From an uncultured Clostridia bacterium (lineage in GTDB: Bacteria > Bacillota > Clostridia > Christensenellales > Borkfalkiaceae), in the NCBI GenBank assembly GCA_947629845.1, contig CANRFD010000011.1, positions 1 to 23,013 on the forward strand: a stretch of 23,013 bases of DNA, read 5' to 3'. Of this stretch, positions 1 through 6,372 are shown piece after piece (within the stretch, counting starts at the first letter, position 1; each line of letters begins with the position of its first letter). The notes under the pieces were generated by a model. It had not been told where the DNA came from. It saw only the letters and a list, made by a program, of their open reading frames with translations, and ran no database searches. Both the position numbers and the translations under genes were made by a program.

Positions 1-1138
1 TGACGGAGGTGTAGCCGATGTAATAGCTGTTGCGCTTGGCGCTCTCGGGCATGGACATGTAGTTGACGAACGCCTGCGCCGCCTTCTTTGTGCCGCGCTC
101 TCCGGCGCCCTTCGTGAGCACCCAGCCGTCGAACCAGAGGTTGGAACCCGCTTCGGGGACGTAGTACTCGAGATACAGCCGCTGGTCGTCGGGCGTAGCC
201 TCGTTGCCCTCGGCCTTGTCGAGGGCGTACACGGCGTCGCCGCTCCAAGCGTAGTTGAGCCAAATTTTTTCGCTCACCATGTCCTGCTTGCCCGTGTCCG
301 TCTCGAAGCCGTAGATATTGTCCTTCATGGCGAGGAGGGTTTCCCCGACGTCGCCGGTGTATTCCGCGTCGGTGCGGTTGAAGATCTCGGTGAGCTTTTG
401 GTTGTAGTCCGCCGCCGACCTGTCGAGGGCGAGCAGTTCGTCCTGATAGGTGAGCCCGAGCGCGGCGAAGTAGGTATCGCGCACGTTGTCCTTGGCGGTG
501 ATCTTGTTGGCGTAATTTTTTTCGGTGAACGCCGCCCAGCCGAGCTGCTCGAGGTCGTCTCTGTTCACCGTGTTGGGGTTGTACACAAAGCCCGTCGTTC
601 CCCACATGTAGCCCGCGGCGTATTCGCTCCAGCTGTGCGTCTCCGTCTCGCCGTCCCGCGTGGTGGCGACCGTGCCGTTTTCAAACACATTTTTAATGTA
701 GGGGGAGACGTTGCGCACATAGTAGTTGAGCGGGTCGCTCGCGTCGAAAAAGCTGTCGTCATAGGGCTCGATGCGATCCTCCGCGGCGAGCTTCATGATC
801 ATGTAATCGGAGGGGCACAGAAGGTCGTACTCGTTGCCGAGGACGATTTCGTTGTACATGTCCTCGTTGGTGCCGAAGGTGGCGTAGTCCACGCGCACGC
901 TCTCGTTGTAGGTCTCTTCGTACCACGCCTCGAAGTCGTCGAGGATGCGGGGCGCCTCCTCGTTTTCCTCGACGTCGTACTGATACGAGCCTTCACCGCC
1001 GTTGTCGATGTATTCCTCCCAGCTGTAGACCCGCAGGATGACGTCCGCCTTTTTGCCGCCGCAGCCCGTGAGCGTGGCGAGGGTGGGGGCGAGCAGTGCG
1101 CAGGCGAGCAGTACGCCGGAAATTCTCTTTGCGTTCAC
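1..1138 (-). CDS. potD: Spermidine/putrescine-binding lipoprotein PotD (partial, 3' end off the left edge)
   Basis: Extracellular solute-binding protein that captures polyamines for the PotABC importer. The GTG start at 1138-1136 overlaps the potC stop in a GTGA overlap and follows an AAAGGAGG ribosome binding site at about 1145-1152. About 379 residues are visible. Residues 1-26 form a lipoprotein signal: basic N-terminus, hydrophobic core, then L-T-G-C with Cys26 as the lipidation site. Features shared with E. coli PotD ligand residues include S-W-E-E-Y near the mature N-terminus, P-S-D-Y, and a W-F-D tripeptide in the C-lobe. An acidic insertion (E-G-S-Y-Q-Y-D-V-E-E-N-E-E) lies between the first strand and the first helix. 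The visible sequence ends at Y-Y-I-G-Y-T, so roughly 50-60 residues should be missing. Last gene of the operon within view. Which polyamine is preferred cannot be told. Confidence 0.93.
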   Translation of the reverse strand, partial: MNAKRISGVLLACALLAPTLATLTGCGGKKADVILRVYSWEEYIDNGGEGSYQYDVEENEEAPRILDDFEAWYEETYNESVRVDYATFGTNEDMYNEIVLGNEYDLLCPSDYMIMKLAAEDRIEPYDDSFFDASDPLNYYVRNVSPYIKNVFENGTVATTRDGETETHSWSEYAAGYMWGTTGFVYNPNTVNRDDLEQLGWAAFTEKNYANKITAKDNVRDTYFAALGLTYQDELLALDRSAADYNQKLTEIFNRTDAEYTGDVGETLLAMKDNIYGFETDTGKQDMVSEKIWLNYAWSGDAVYALDKAEGNEATPDDQRLYLEYYVPEAGSNLWFDGWVLTKGAGERGTKKAAQAFVNYMSMPESAKRNSYYIGYTSV

Positions 1139-1947
1139 TTGGTTGCCTCCTTTTTCTTCCTGCCGACGAGATTGGAGCAGACGACGAACAGCACGATGAC
1201 GAGGAAGATGATGGTCGTAAGCGCCCAGAAGGAGGAGAGCGTCTCCGCCGTGTGCGCATTGCCGCGCATCGTCGCGTTGAATACGTAGGTGGAGATGGTC
1301 TCAAACCCGTTGGGGCGGGTGTACACGGTGACGATATAGTCGTCGAGCGAGAGCGTGATGGCGAGCATGAAGCCCGAGATGACGCCGGGGACGATCTGCG
1401 GCAATACGACCTTCCAAAGCGCCTTGAAGGGGCTTGCGCCGAGATCGAGCGCCGCTTCGTAGAGCGAATTGTCCATTTGCTTCAGCTTGGGCATGACGGA
1501 GAGCACGACAAAGGGCGTGCATATGACCATATGGCCGATGAGCATTGTAAAGTAGGATTTCCCGATGCCGACGACGACAAAGGTGATGGCGAGCGCGAGC
1601 GCCGTGACGATCTCCGCATTGATGACGGGGATCTGCGAGGCGCCGTGCAGGACGGCCTTGACCCGTTTTTTGCAGTAAAACATGCCGAGCGCACCGAGCG
1701 TTCCCAATACGGTGGAGAGGAACGCGGCGAGAAAGGCGAGCAGCAGGGTGTTGCCGATCATTTCGAGAATGATGGGATCTCCAAACAATTTTACATAGTG
1801 TTGGAGGGAGAACGTCCCCGCTTGGCCGATGATATCCGTCGAGATAAAGGAGTATACGGCGAGGAGAAGGATGGGGGCGTAGAGGATGAGAAGAACGAGA
1901 CCGACGAACGCCGCTTTGAAACATTTTCCCGCGAGTTGCTTCTTCAT
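1135..1947 (-). CDS. potC: Spermidine/putrescine ABC transporter permease PotC
   Basis: Inner-membrane permease that pairs with PotB to form the polyamine channel. 270 residues with about six hydrophobic helices; the first follows a basic N-terminus (M-K-K-Q-L-A-G-K). The conserved cytoplasmic EAA loop that docks on the ATPase is visible as E-A-A-L-D-L-G-A-S-P-F-K-A-L-W. The ATG at 1947 was chosen because it overlaps the potB stop by 4 bp (ATGA), follows a G-rich ribosome binding site, and gives the usual family N-terminus; an in-frame upstream start at 2055 would add 36 non-homologous residues. The stop overlaps potD by 4 bp. Translational coupling throughout the operon implies stoichiometric synthesis. 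Confidence 0.95.
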   Translation of the reverse strand: MKKQLAGKCFKAAFVGLVLLILYAPILLLAVYSFISTDIIGQAGTFSLQHYVKLFGDPIILEMIGNTLLLAFLAAFLSTVLGTLGALGMFYCKKRVKAVLHGASQIPVINAEIVTALALAITFVVVGIGKSYFTMLIGHMVICTPFVVLSVMPKLKQMDNSLYEAALDLGASPFKALWKVVLPQIVPGVISGFMLAITLSLDDYIVTVYTRPNGFETISTYVFNATMRGNAHTAETLSSFWALTTIIFLVIVLFVVCSNLVGRKKKEATK

Positions 1948-2735
1948 AGATTTGCCCCCCGTACATTTTCTTCGGATTGAAAGCCGCCCGTGAGCCACGT
2001 CGAGATGAATACAACGATAAGCAGGATGAGCGCGACCATCGAGCCCATATGCCAATCGCTGCCGAAGTATTCATAGATGAATTTCCCGATGATCGTCACC
2101 ATGGAGTTGCCGAGCATATCGGATACGACGTAGTTTGTCATGGAAGGCAGAAAGACCATCGTAACGCCGCTGACGATGCCGGGGACGGAGAGGGGGAGGG
2201 TGATGCGGGTGAAGGCCGTAAATGCGTTGCCGCCGAGGTCGGCGCTCGCTTCATAGAGGCTGTTGTCGATCTTCATGAGCGTCGTGTAGAGCGGCAGGAT
2301 CATAAAGGGCAGGAAGTCGTACACCATGCCGAACACGGTGTTGAAGTAATTTGTCTGCCCGAGGAGCCCGATCCAGTTGAAGAGCTCGCGGATGGCGTTG
2401 ACGCGGAGCACGAAGTTGATCCACATGGGGAGCACGAAGAGCATCAAAATGACGTGCTTCTTTTTCATATTGCTCCGCGCGAGGATGTAGGCGATGGGAT
2501 AGGCGACGAGAAGGCAGGCGACCGTCGTGATGAGCGCGATGACAATGGAGTAGACGATGGTCGAAAGTTTGGTCGGGTCGGAGAAGAATTTCACGAAATT
2601 CCCGAACGAAAAGCCCATGTTTCTGTCCGTAAACGCATAAACGAGGATGACGAGCATGGGGAGGATGACGAAAAACAGCAAGAACACCGCATAGGGGATG
2701 CACAGCGTCTTGCGGGAAAACCGCGGCACCTTCAT
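1944..2735 (-). CDS. potB: Spermidine/putrescine ABC transporter permease PotB
   Basis: First membrane permease of the polyamine importer, 263 residues. The N-terminal helix (about 12-35, I-P-Y-A-V-F-L-L-F-F-V-I-L-P) is followed by five further hydrophobic segments. The EAA motif reads E-A-S-A-D-L-G-G-N-A-F-T-A-F, then L-P-L-S-V-P-G-I-V-S-G, as in other binding-protein-dependent permeases. The start overlaps the potA stop by 4 bp and the stop overlaps the potC start by 4 bp, so potA, potB and potC are tightly coupled. Length and topology are normal for the family. Pairing with PotC as a heterodimer follows from established knowledge of the Pot system. Confidence 0.95.
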   Translation of the reverse strand: MKVPRFSRKTLCIPYAVFLLFFVILPMLVILVYAFTDRNMGFSFGNFVKFFSDPTKLSTIVYSIVIALITTVACLLVAYPIAYILARSNMKKKHVILMLFVLPMWINFVLRVNAIRELFNWIGLLGQTNYFNTVFGMVYDFLPFMILPLYTTLMKIDNSLYEASADLGGNAFTAFTRITLPLSVPGIVSGVTMVFLPSMTNYVVSDMLGNSMVTIIGKFIYEYFGSDWHMGSMVALILLIVVFISTWLTGGFQSEENVRGANL

Positions 2736-4243
2736 CTCTTCTTTTCCTCCGTGTTTTTCAGCGTGAGCTTGATCTTATCCTTGGGAATGATGACGGAGAC
2801 GTAGTCGTTCTCGTTCCACAAGTCCTCCGTCGCGAACACGAAGTCCTCGTCCTCGTCGCTGTCGCCCGTGCGGACGATGAGACGGTAGTGGTCGCCCTTA
2901 TAGATGATGGAGATGATGTGCCCCGTCGTGCCGCCCGCTTCCTCGTCGTCGCTGATCGAGATGTCGTAGAGGCCGACTTCCACCTTGACCTCGGTGCCCG
3001 TAAGATCGATTTTTTCGCCCGCCGCGGTGATGAGATAATCTTCTTCGTCGATGTGGCTCCCGGGATAGAGCTGCGTGACGTCGCAGTCGAATTTTCCGCC
3101 CGCAAATTCCACCTTGTTTTCCTTGTCGATGACGCCGTCGAACACGTTGGTCGTGTATTTGGGGCGCATCAGGTGGATGCCGTCGGGCGCGACGTTGAGC
3201 CCGATGGTCTCGCCGACGGCGCGGCTCTCGGTGCTCTGCACGACGACCTCGTATTTCCCGACCTGAACGGTGATCTCGTAGTGGATGCCCTTGAACACGA
3301 CGGATATGACCTCGCCCTTGAGCACGCCGCGCTCCGGGGAAGTCATCTGCACGTCCTCGGGGCGGACGACGACGTCGACGGGCTCGCCTTCGCCGAAGTC
3401 ATCGACGCAGTCGAACGTCTTGCCGCAGAACTTCACCTTGCGGGCGCCGACGACGGTGCCGTTGAAGATGTTGCTCTCCCCGATGAAGTCGGCCACGAAG
3501 GTGTTTGCGGGCTCGTTATAGATGCCCGTAGGGGTGCCGATCTGCTGGACGACGCCGTCCGCCATGACGACGATGGTATCCGACATGGTGAGCGCCTCTT
3601 CCTGATCGTGGGTGACATAGATGAAGGTGATGCCGAGGCGCCTGTGCATCTCTTTGAGCTCGATCTGCATCTCCTTGCGCATTTTCAGATCGAGTGCGCC
3701 GAGCGGCTCGTCCAACAGCAGGATCTCCGGTTCGTTCACGACGGCGCGTGCGATCGCCACGCGCTGCTGCTGGCCGCCCGAAAGGGTGGTGACGGAGCGC
3801 TTTTCAAACCCCTCGAGGTCGACGAGCGCAAGCGCCTTTTTCACCTTTTCCTCGATGGTTTTCTTGGTCAGCCGCTCCTTTTTGGTGTACTCTTCGCCCT
3901 TGTCGTTGCGATAGGTGTTGAGAACCTTCTTGCACTTGAGCCCGAAGGCGACGTTTTCGTAGACGTTGAGATGGGGGAAGAGGGCATAGCGCTGGAAAAC
4001 GGTATTCACCGGGCGCTTGTTGGGGGGGAGAAGGGAGATGTCCTTCCCGTTCAGAAGGATCTTGCCGCTCGTGGGAAGATCGAAGCCCGCGATCATGCGC
4101 AAAGTCGTCGTCTTGCCGCATCCGGAGGGCCCGAGGAAGGTGATAAATTCGCCCTTATTTACATAAAAGCTGACATGGTCGATGACCAGATTTTCCCCGT
4201 AGTATTTTGTTACGTCCTGCAGTTCGATGATGTGTTCCGCCAT
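2732..4243 (-). CDS. potA: Spermidine/putrescine ABC transporter ATP-binding protein PotA, with an enlarged C-terminal region
   Basis: ATPase that energises polyamine import. 503 residues against about 380 for E. coli PotA. Visible ATPase parts: Walker A G-P-S-G-C-G-K-T-T (38-46), Q-loop Q84, signature L-S-G-G-Q-Q-Q-R (154-161), Walker B I-L-L-L-D-E-P (174-180), D-loop G-A-L-D (182-185) and switch His212. A Lys-rich insertion lies at about 104-131, before the signature. The C-terminal TOBE-like regulatory part appears duplicated: a first copy at about 255-365 and a second, more acidic copy at about 366-490, sharing F-N/D-G..., K-V-x-F-x-G-x-x-F-D-C and I-S-V/I-V/I-x-K-G-x-H/D-Y blocks. A GGGAG ribosome binding site precedes the ATG. 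It lies 18 bp after the XRE-cupin gene. Confidence 0.95.
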   Translation of the reverse strand: MAEHIIELQDVTKYYGENLVIDHVSFYVNKGEFITFLGPSGCGKTTTLRMIAGFDLPTSGKILLNGKDISLLPPNKRPVNTVFQRYALFPHLNVYENVAFGLKCKKVLNTYRNDKGEEYTKKERLTKKTIEEKVKKALALVDLEGFEKRSVTTLSGGQQQRVAIARAVVNEPEILLLDEPLGALDLKMRKEMQIELKEMHRRLGITFIYVTHDQEEALTMSDTIVVMADGVVQQIGTPTGIYNEPANTFVADFIGESNIFNGTVVGARKVKFCGKTFDCVDDFGEGEPVDVVVRPEDVQMTSPERGVLKGEVISVVFKGIHYEITVQVGKYEVVVQSTESRAVGETIGLNVAPDGIHLMRPKYTTNVFDGVIDKENKVEFAGGKFDCDVTQLYPGSHIDEEDYLITAAGEKIDLTGTEVKVEVGLYDISISDDEEAGGTTGHIISIIYKGDHYRLIVRTGDSDEDEDFVFATEDLWNENDYVSVIIPKDKIKLTLKNTEEKKR

Positions 4244-4261
4244 TGTCTTATCTCCCGTAAA

Positions 4262-4795
4262 TCAAAAGTTGGGTGGGGTGGAGATCCAGATGAATTTGGA
4301 TCTTCCCTTACTCCTATTTATAATGTAATGTTCTTTGCCGGCCGTGTAATAAAAGCTCTCGCCCTTTTTAACGGGGTTGCTCTTATTGCCCGTGACGACC
4401 GAGATCCGTCCCTCCAGCACATACCCGAATTCCTCGCCCTCGTGGGGGAAATCGGTCTGCGTCCGCGCGCCCGCCTCGAGCTCGACGAGCACGGGTTCCA
4501 TCATGTTCTTCTGCGCGTTGGGAATGACCCACCGCAGCAACATCCCGTCGGATTGCTTTTCGATGTACTCCTCCTCGGAAAAGACGACCTTTTCCTCCGC
4601 TTCTTCATGGAAAAAGTCGGAAAGGTTGCTTCCGAGCGCGTTGAGAAGGTCGCAGAGCGTCGCGATAGAGGGGCTTGTGAGATCGTTTTCGAGCTGGGAA
4701 ATGTAACCTTTCGTCAGTTCGCAGCGATCCGCAAGCTCTTCCTGCGTCAAATTTTTTTGCTGCCGCATCTCTTTGAGTTTTGCGCCAAGTTCCAT
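4262..4795 (-). CDS. XRE-family regulator with cupin sensor domain (PuuR-like)
   Basis: Cytoplasmic transcription factor, first gene of the polyamine operon. Residues about 1-62 are an XRE helix-turn-helix (L-T-Q-E-E-L-A-D-R-C-E-L-T-K-G-Y-I-S-Q-L-E-N). Residues about 100-177 are a cupin barrel with motif 1 around H-E-G-E-E-F-G-Y-V-L-E-G and motif 2 around A-G-K-E-H-Y-I-I-N. This architecture is known for regulators of polyamine and other small-molecule genes, so it probably senses a polyamine or related ligand and controls its own operon (inference). The ATG at 4795 gives the usual M-E-L-G-x-K-L-K-E-M beginning; an in-frame TTG at 4846 would add 17 residues without a ribosome binding site. 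Two palindromes in its leader are candidate operators. Confidence 0.88.
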   Translation of the reverse strand: MELGAKLKEMRQQKNLTQEELADRCELTKGYISQLENDLTSPSIATLCDLLNALGSNLSDFFHEEAEEKVVFSEEEYIEKQSDGMLLRWVIPNAQKNMMEPVLVELEAGARTQTDFPHEGEEFGYVLEGRISVVTGNKSNPVKKGESFYYTAGKEHYIINRSKGRSKFIWISTPPNF

Positions 4796-4807
4796 ATCAG
4801 CCACCGT

Positions 4808-4828
4808 AAGTTTAGTATTGTTAAACTT
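4808..4828. promoter_or_regulatory. Palindrome in the leader of the XRE-cupin/pot operon (candidate operator)
   Basis: AAGTTTA (4808-4814), a 7-nt spacer, then TAAACTT (4822-4828): a perfect 7-bp inverted repeat 13 bp upstream of the chosen regulator start and about 65 nt inside the predicted transcript. A further AAACTTT half-site is at 4845-4851. Autoregulation by the XRE-cupin protein is inferred, not shown. Confidence 0.45.
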
Positions 4829-4858
4829 TTCGCCTTTTTTTATCAAACTTTCGCAAGA

Positions 4859-4875
4859 TTAAACGTAAAGTTTAA
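4859..4875. promoter_or_regulatory. Second palindrome in the XRE-cupin/pot leader
   Basis: TTAAAC (4859-4864), GTAAA, then GTTTAA (4870-4875): a perfect 6-bp inverted repeat, 17 bp overall, about 20 nt downstream of the predicted transcription start. It shares the TAAAC/GTTTA core with the palindrome at 4808-4828 but in the opposite arrangement. Confidence 0.4.
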
Positions 4876-4900
4876 TAAAAATAAACAACAGGACGCGGAC

Positions 4901-4929
4901 AGTATATAATAAATAATGTAATAAGTCAA
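4901..4929 (-). promoter_or_regulatory. Sigma-A promoter of the XRE-cupin/potABCD operon
   Basis: On the minus strand, -35 TTGACT (4929-4924) and -10 TATACT (4906-4901) are separated by 17 bp. Transcription would start near 4894, leaving a leader of about 100 nt that contains both palindromes. The region is AT-rich against GC-rich surroundings. Confidence 0.75.
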
Positions 4930-4977
4930 TAAAATTTTGCGATAGGGGAAAAATTCACGATTTTGTGAAAGAATGAC

Positions 4978-5008
4978 AAAAAAAGAGTCCGCCATACAAA
5001 AGGGCGGA
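4978..5008 (-). terminator. Second intrinsic terminator downstream of rpsT
   Basis: On the minus strand, stem TCCGCC (5008-5003) / GGCGGA (4993-4988) with a 9-nt loop, followed after CTC by seven T (4984-4978). A backup to the stronger hairpin at 5018-5044. It keeps rpsT transcription out of the pot promoter. Confidence 0.7.
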
Positions 5009-5017
5009 AAAAACAAC

Positions 5018-5044
5018 AAAAAAACGGCGCCCAAGCGGACGCCG
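5018..5044 (-). terminator. Intrinsic terminator of rpsT
   Basis: On the minus strand, CGGCGTCC, tetraloop GCTT, GGGCGCCG (8 bp with one G-T pair) followed immediately by seven T. It begins 16 bp after the rpsT stop codon. Confidence 0.88.
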
Positions 5045-5059
5045 GAAAAAAATTCTGCG

Positions 5060-5326
5060 TTATGCGTTGAGCGCGGCGAGTTTCTTTGCAAACTTCGCTT
5101 TCTTGTTCGAGGCGTTGTTCTTGTGCAGGATCCCCTTGGTGACGGCGGAATCGATGGCCGACACGGTGACGGGGTAGAGGGCGTTCGCCTTCTCCTTATC
5201 GCCTGCGGCAACGGCTGCAAGAAACTTCTTGATCTGAGTTTTCAAAGCGGATTTGATCGCCTTGTTCTCTTCGGTCTTCTTCTCGGTGACAAGTACGCGT
5301 TTTTTTGCGGATTTGATGTTCGGCAC
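5060..5326 (-). CDS. rpsT: 30S ribosomal protein S20
   Basis: Small-subunit protein that binds 16S rRNA early in assembly. 88 residues, the normal length. The N-terminus M-P-N-I-K-S-A-K-K-R-V and the Lys-rich helical body ending in K-K-A-K-F-A-K-K-L-A-A-L-N-A are typical. Start is GTG at 5326-5324, with an AAGGAG ribosome binding site 10 nt upstream. It is monocistronic: its own sigma-A promoter lies upstream and two tandem terminators follow. It is transcribed divergently from murI. Confidence 0.97.
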   Translation of the reverse strand: MPNIKSAKKRVLVTEKKTEENKAIKSALKTQIKKFLAAVAAGDKEKANALYPVTVSAIDSAVTKGILHKNNASNKKAKFAKKLAALNA

Positions 5327-5363
5327 GGTAGATATACTCCTTAATCTCTTAATAACCTTTGTT

Positions 5364-5392
5364 ATTTTAGCATAAAATGCAATGCTTGTAAA
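5364..5392 (-). promoter_or_regulatory. Sigma-A promoter of rpsT
   Basis: On the minus strand, -35 TTTACA (5392-5387), 17-bp spacer, -10 TAAAAT (5369-5364), with the rpsT start about 38 bp further on. The spacer contains the small palindrome GCATAAAATGC. No comparably good promoter is visible for the divergent murI. Confidence 0.8.
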
Positions 5393-5453
5393 CTGTTTTT
5401 CATACCGATTGCAAGAAAAATTCTTAAATTTTAGCGAGAAAAAGGGGACGGAA

Positions 5454-6239
5454 ATGCAGAAAAAAATCAGGATAGGCCTGTTTGACAGCGGGGTAGGGGG
5501 GCTTACGGTGCTCTGTGCCTGCCGCCGCGTGCTCCCGCAGGCGGAGTACTTTTATTACGGCGATAATTTCCATGCGCCGTACGGGAGCCGCAGCAAGGAG
5601 GAGATCGAGGCTTTCGTCACGGAGGGGCTGGAAGCGCTTAAGCGCCACAAAGTGGACGCCGCCGTGCTCGCCTGCAATACGGCGACCGCCGTCTGCGCCG
5701 AGGCGATGCGGAAAAAATTCTCCTTTCCCATTCTCGGAATGGAGCCCGCCGTAAAACCCGCCGCCGAAAAATACCGCGACATCCTCGTGCTCGCCACGCC
5801 GAGGACGGCGGAGAGCGAACGGCTGCGTGAGCTCGTCGGCAGATTTCCCGACCGCCGCATCACGGTATGCGCGCTTCCGGGGCTGGCGGGGGCGATCGAG
5901 GCGCACCTTACCAAGGGGACACCCTTGACCCTTTCCGACCACCTTCCGGCGGGCATTTTTCCGCAGGCAGTCGTGCTCGGATGCACGCATTACACGTTTT
6001 TCCGCCGCGAAATTTCGGCGTTTTACAACTGTGAAGTGTTCGATGGGGGCGAAGGAACGGCTCGCAGGCTTTTTTCGCTTTTGAAAATAGGGCGGCGTGA
6101 CCACCCGAAACCACCTGACATCCACTTTCAACCACCGCCGTCCTCGAAAAATTTTTCGTTCGGCGGGGTGATTTTTCTCGGAAAGGCTCGAAAAATGAAC
6201 AAAAAGCTCTTTTATTCGAACGTTTGTTCAATTATTTAG
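5454..6239 (+). CDS. murI: Glutamate racemase
   Basis: Cytoplasmic cofactor-independent racemase that makes D-glutamate for the peptidoglycan stem peptide. 261 residues, the usual length. Catalytic signatures are present: D-S-G-V-G-G-L with Asp11 (11-17), A-C-N-T-A-T with Cys74 (73-78) and G-C-T-H-Y with Cys177 (176-180). The ATG at 5454 has an AGGGGA ribosome binding site; the in-frame start at 5382 would add 24 unrelated residues. The substrate loop reads G-D-N-F-H-A-P-Y-G, a mild departure from the common G-D-T-x-x-x-P-Y-G. The last 45 residues are divergent but still align loosely with the C-terminal helix of Gram-positive MurI. The 3' end is AT-rich and contains hairpin-forming repeats. 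It stands alone between rpsT and the mraZ promoter. Confidence 0.95.
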   Translation: MQKKIRIGLFDSGVGGLTVLCACRRVLPQAEYFYYGDNFHAPYGSRSKEEIEAFVTEGLEALKRHKVDAAVLACNTATAVCAEAMRKKFSFPILGMEPAVKPAAEKYRDILVLATPRTAESERLRELVGRFPDRRITVCALPGLAGAIEAHLTKGTPLTLSDHLPAGIFPQAVVLGCTHYTFFRREISAFYNCEVFDGGEGTARRLFSLLKIGRRDHPKPPDIHFQPPPSSKNFSFGGVIFLGKARKMNKKLFYSNVCSII

Positions 6240-6259
6240 AAAAAATTTTTTCTTTTTTT
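6196..6259 (+). terminator. Possible terminator at the 3' end of murI
   Basis: A perfect 8-bp inverted repeat TGAACAAA (6196-6203) / TTTGTTCA (6223-6230) lies in the last codons of murI, followed by AAAAAATTTTTT and a long T-tract up to 6259. The T-tract begins about 15 nt after the stem, so this is not a textbook terminator. It lies just before the mraZ promoter, where termination would be expected. Confidence 0.35.
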
Positions 6260-6265
6260 CGTAGA

Positions 6266-6295
6266 AAAGTGGTCAAACGTGGTTGACAGGGGGGA
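6266..6295 (+). promoter_or_regulatory. Three 10-bp G-rich repeats, candidate MraZ operator
   Basis: Three consecutive 10-bp units: AAAGTGG+TCA (6266-6275), AACGTGG+TTG (6276-6285), ACAGGGG+GGA (6286-6295). MraZ proteins are known to bind tandem G-rich boxes; in mollicutes the unit is AAAGTG(T/G) with a 3-nt spacer, which the first unit matches exactly. The array covers the -35 hexamer of the mraZ promoter, so binding should block RNA polymerase and give autorepression (inference). Confidence 0.65.
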
Positions 6296-6311
6296 CGGGG
6301 TGTGCTATAAT
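6283..6311 (+). promoter_or_regulatory. Consensus sigma-A promoter of the division/cell-wall cluster
   Basis: TTGACA (6283-6288), 17-bp spacer, TATAAT (6306-6311): both hexamers match consensus exactly. The start site should be near 6318, giving a leader of about 55 nt before mraZ. It probably drives mraZ through divIB, since no terminator interrupts that stretch clearly. Confidence 0.92.
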
Positions 6312-6331
6312 TCTTACAGACAAACGAAGGA

Positions 6332-6369
6332 GTCTCCCGAACGGCAAAAAAATTCGGGAAAACGGAGAC
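6332..6369 (+). promoter_or_regulatory. mraZ leader hairpin that can pair with the ribosome binding site
   Basis: TCCCGAA (6335-6341) pairs with TTCGGGA (6353-6359). Alternatively GTCTCC (6332-6337) pairs with GGAGAC (6364-6369), which contains the GGAG ribosome binding site of mraZ (start 6373). The two foldings are partly exclusive, so the leader could modulate mraZ translation. This is read from complementarity only. Confidence 0.45.
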
Positions 6370-6372
6370 GGT

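Noticed and set aside
1944..2074. Longer potC starting at 2055
   Set aside because: The extra 36 residues read through the end of potB in another frame and have no similarity to PotC; the ATGA overlap at 1947 with a ribosome binding site is the normal arrangement.
2888..4909. 673-codon plus-strand open frame opposite potA and the XRE-cupin gene
   Set aside because: Antisense mirror of conserved genes, with no ribosome binding site logic or recognisable domain; composition is an artefact of the opposite-strand codon bias.
6070..6239. Possible frameshift in the T6 run of murI that would explain the odd C-terminal tail
   Set aside because: Removing one T would stop the protein at TGA 6082, about 50 residues too short. 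The existing tail aligns loosely with the C-terminal helix of Gram-positive MurI, and the total length of 261 is normal.
6327..6372. AAGGAG in the mraZ leader as the ribosome binding site of a leader peptide
   Set aside because: No ATG, GTG or TTG lies at a workable distance after it.
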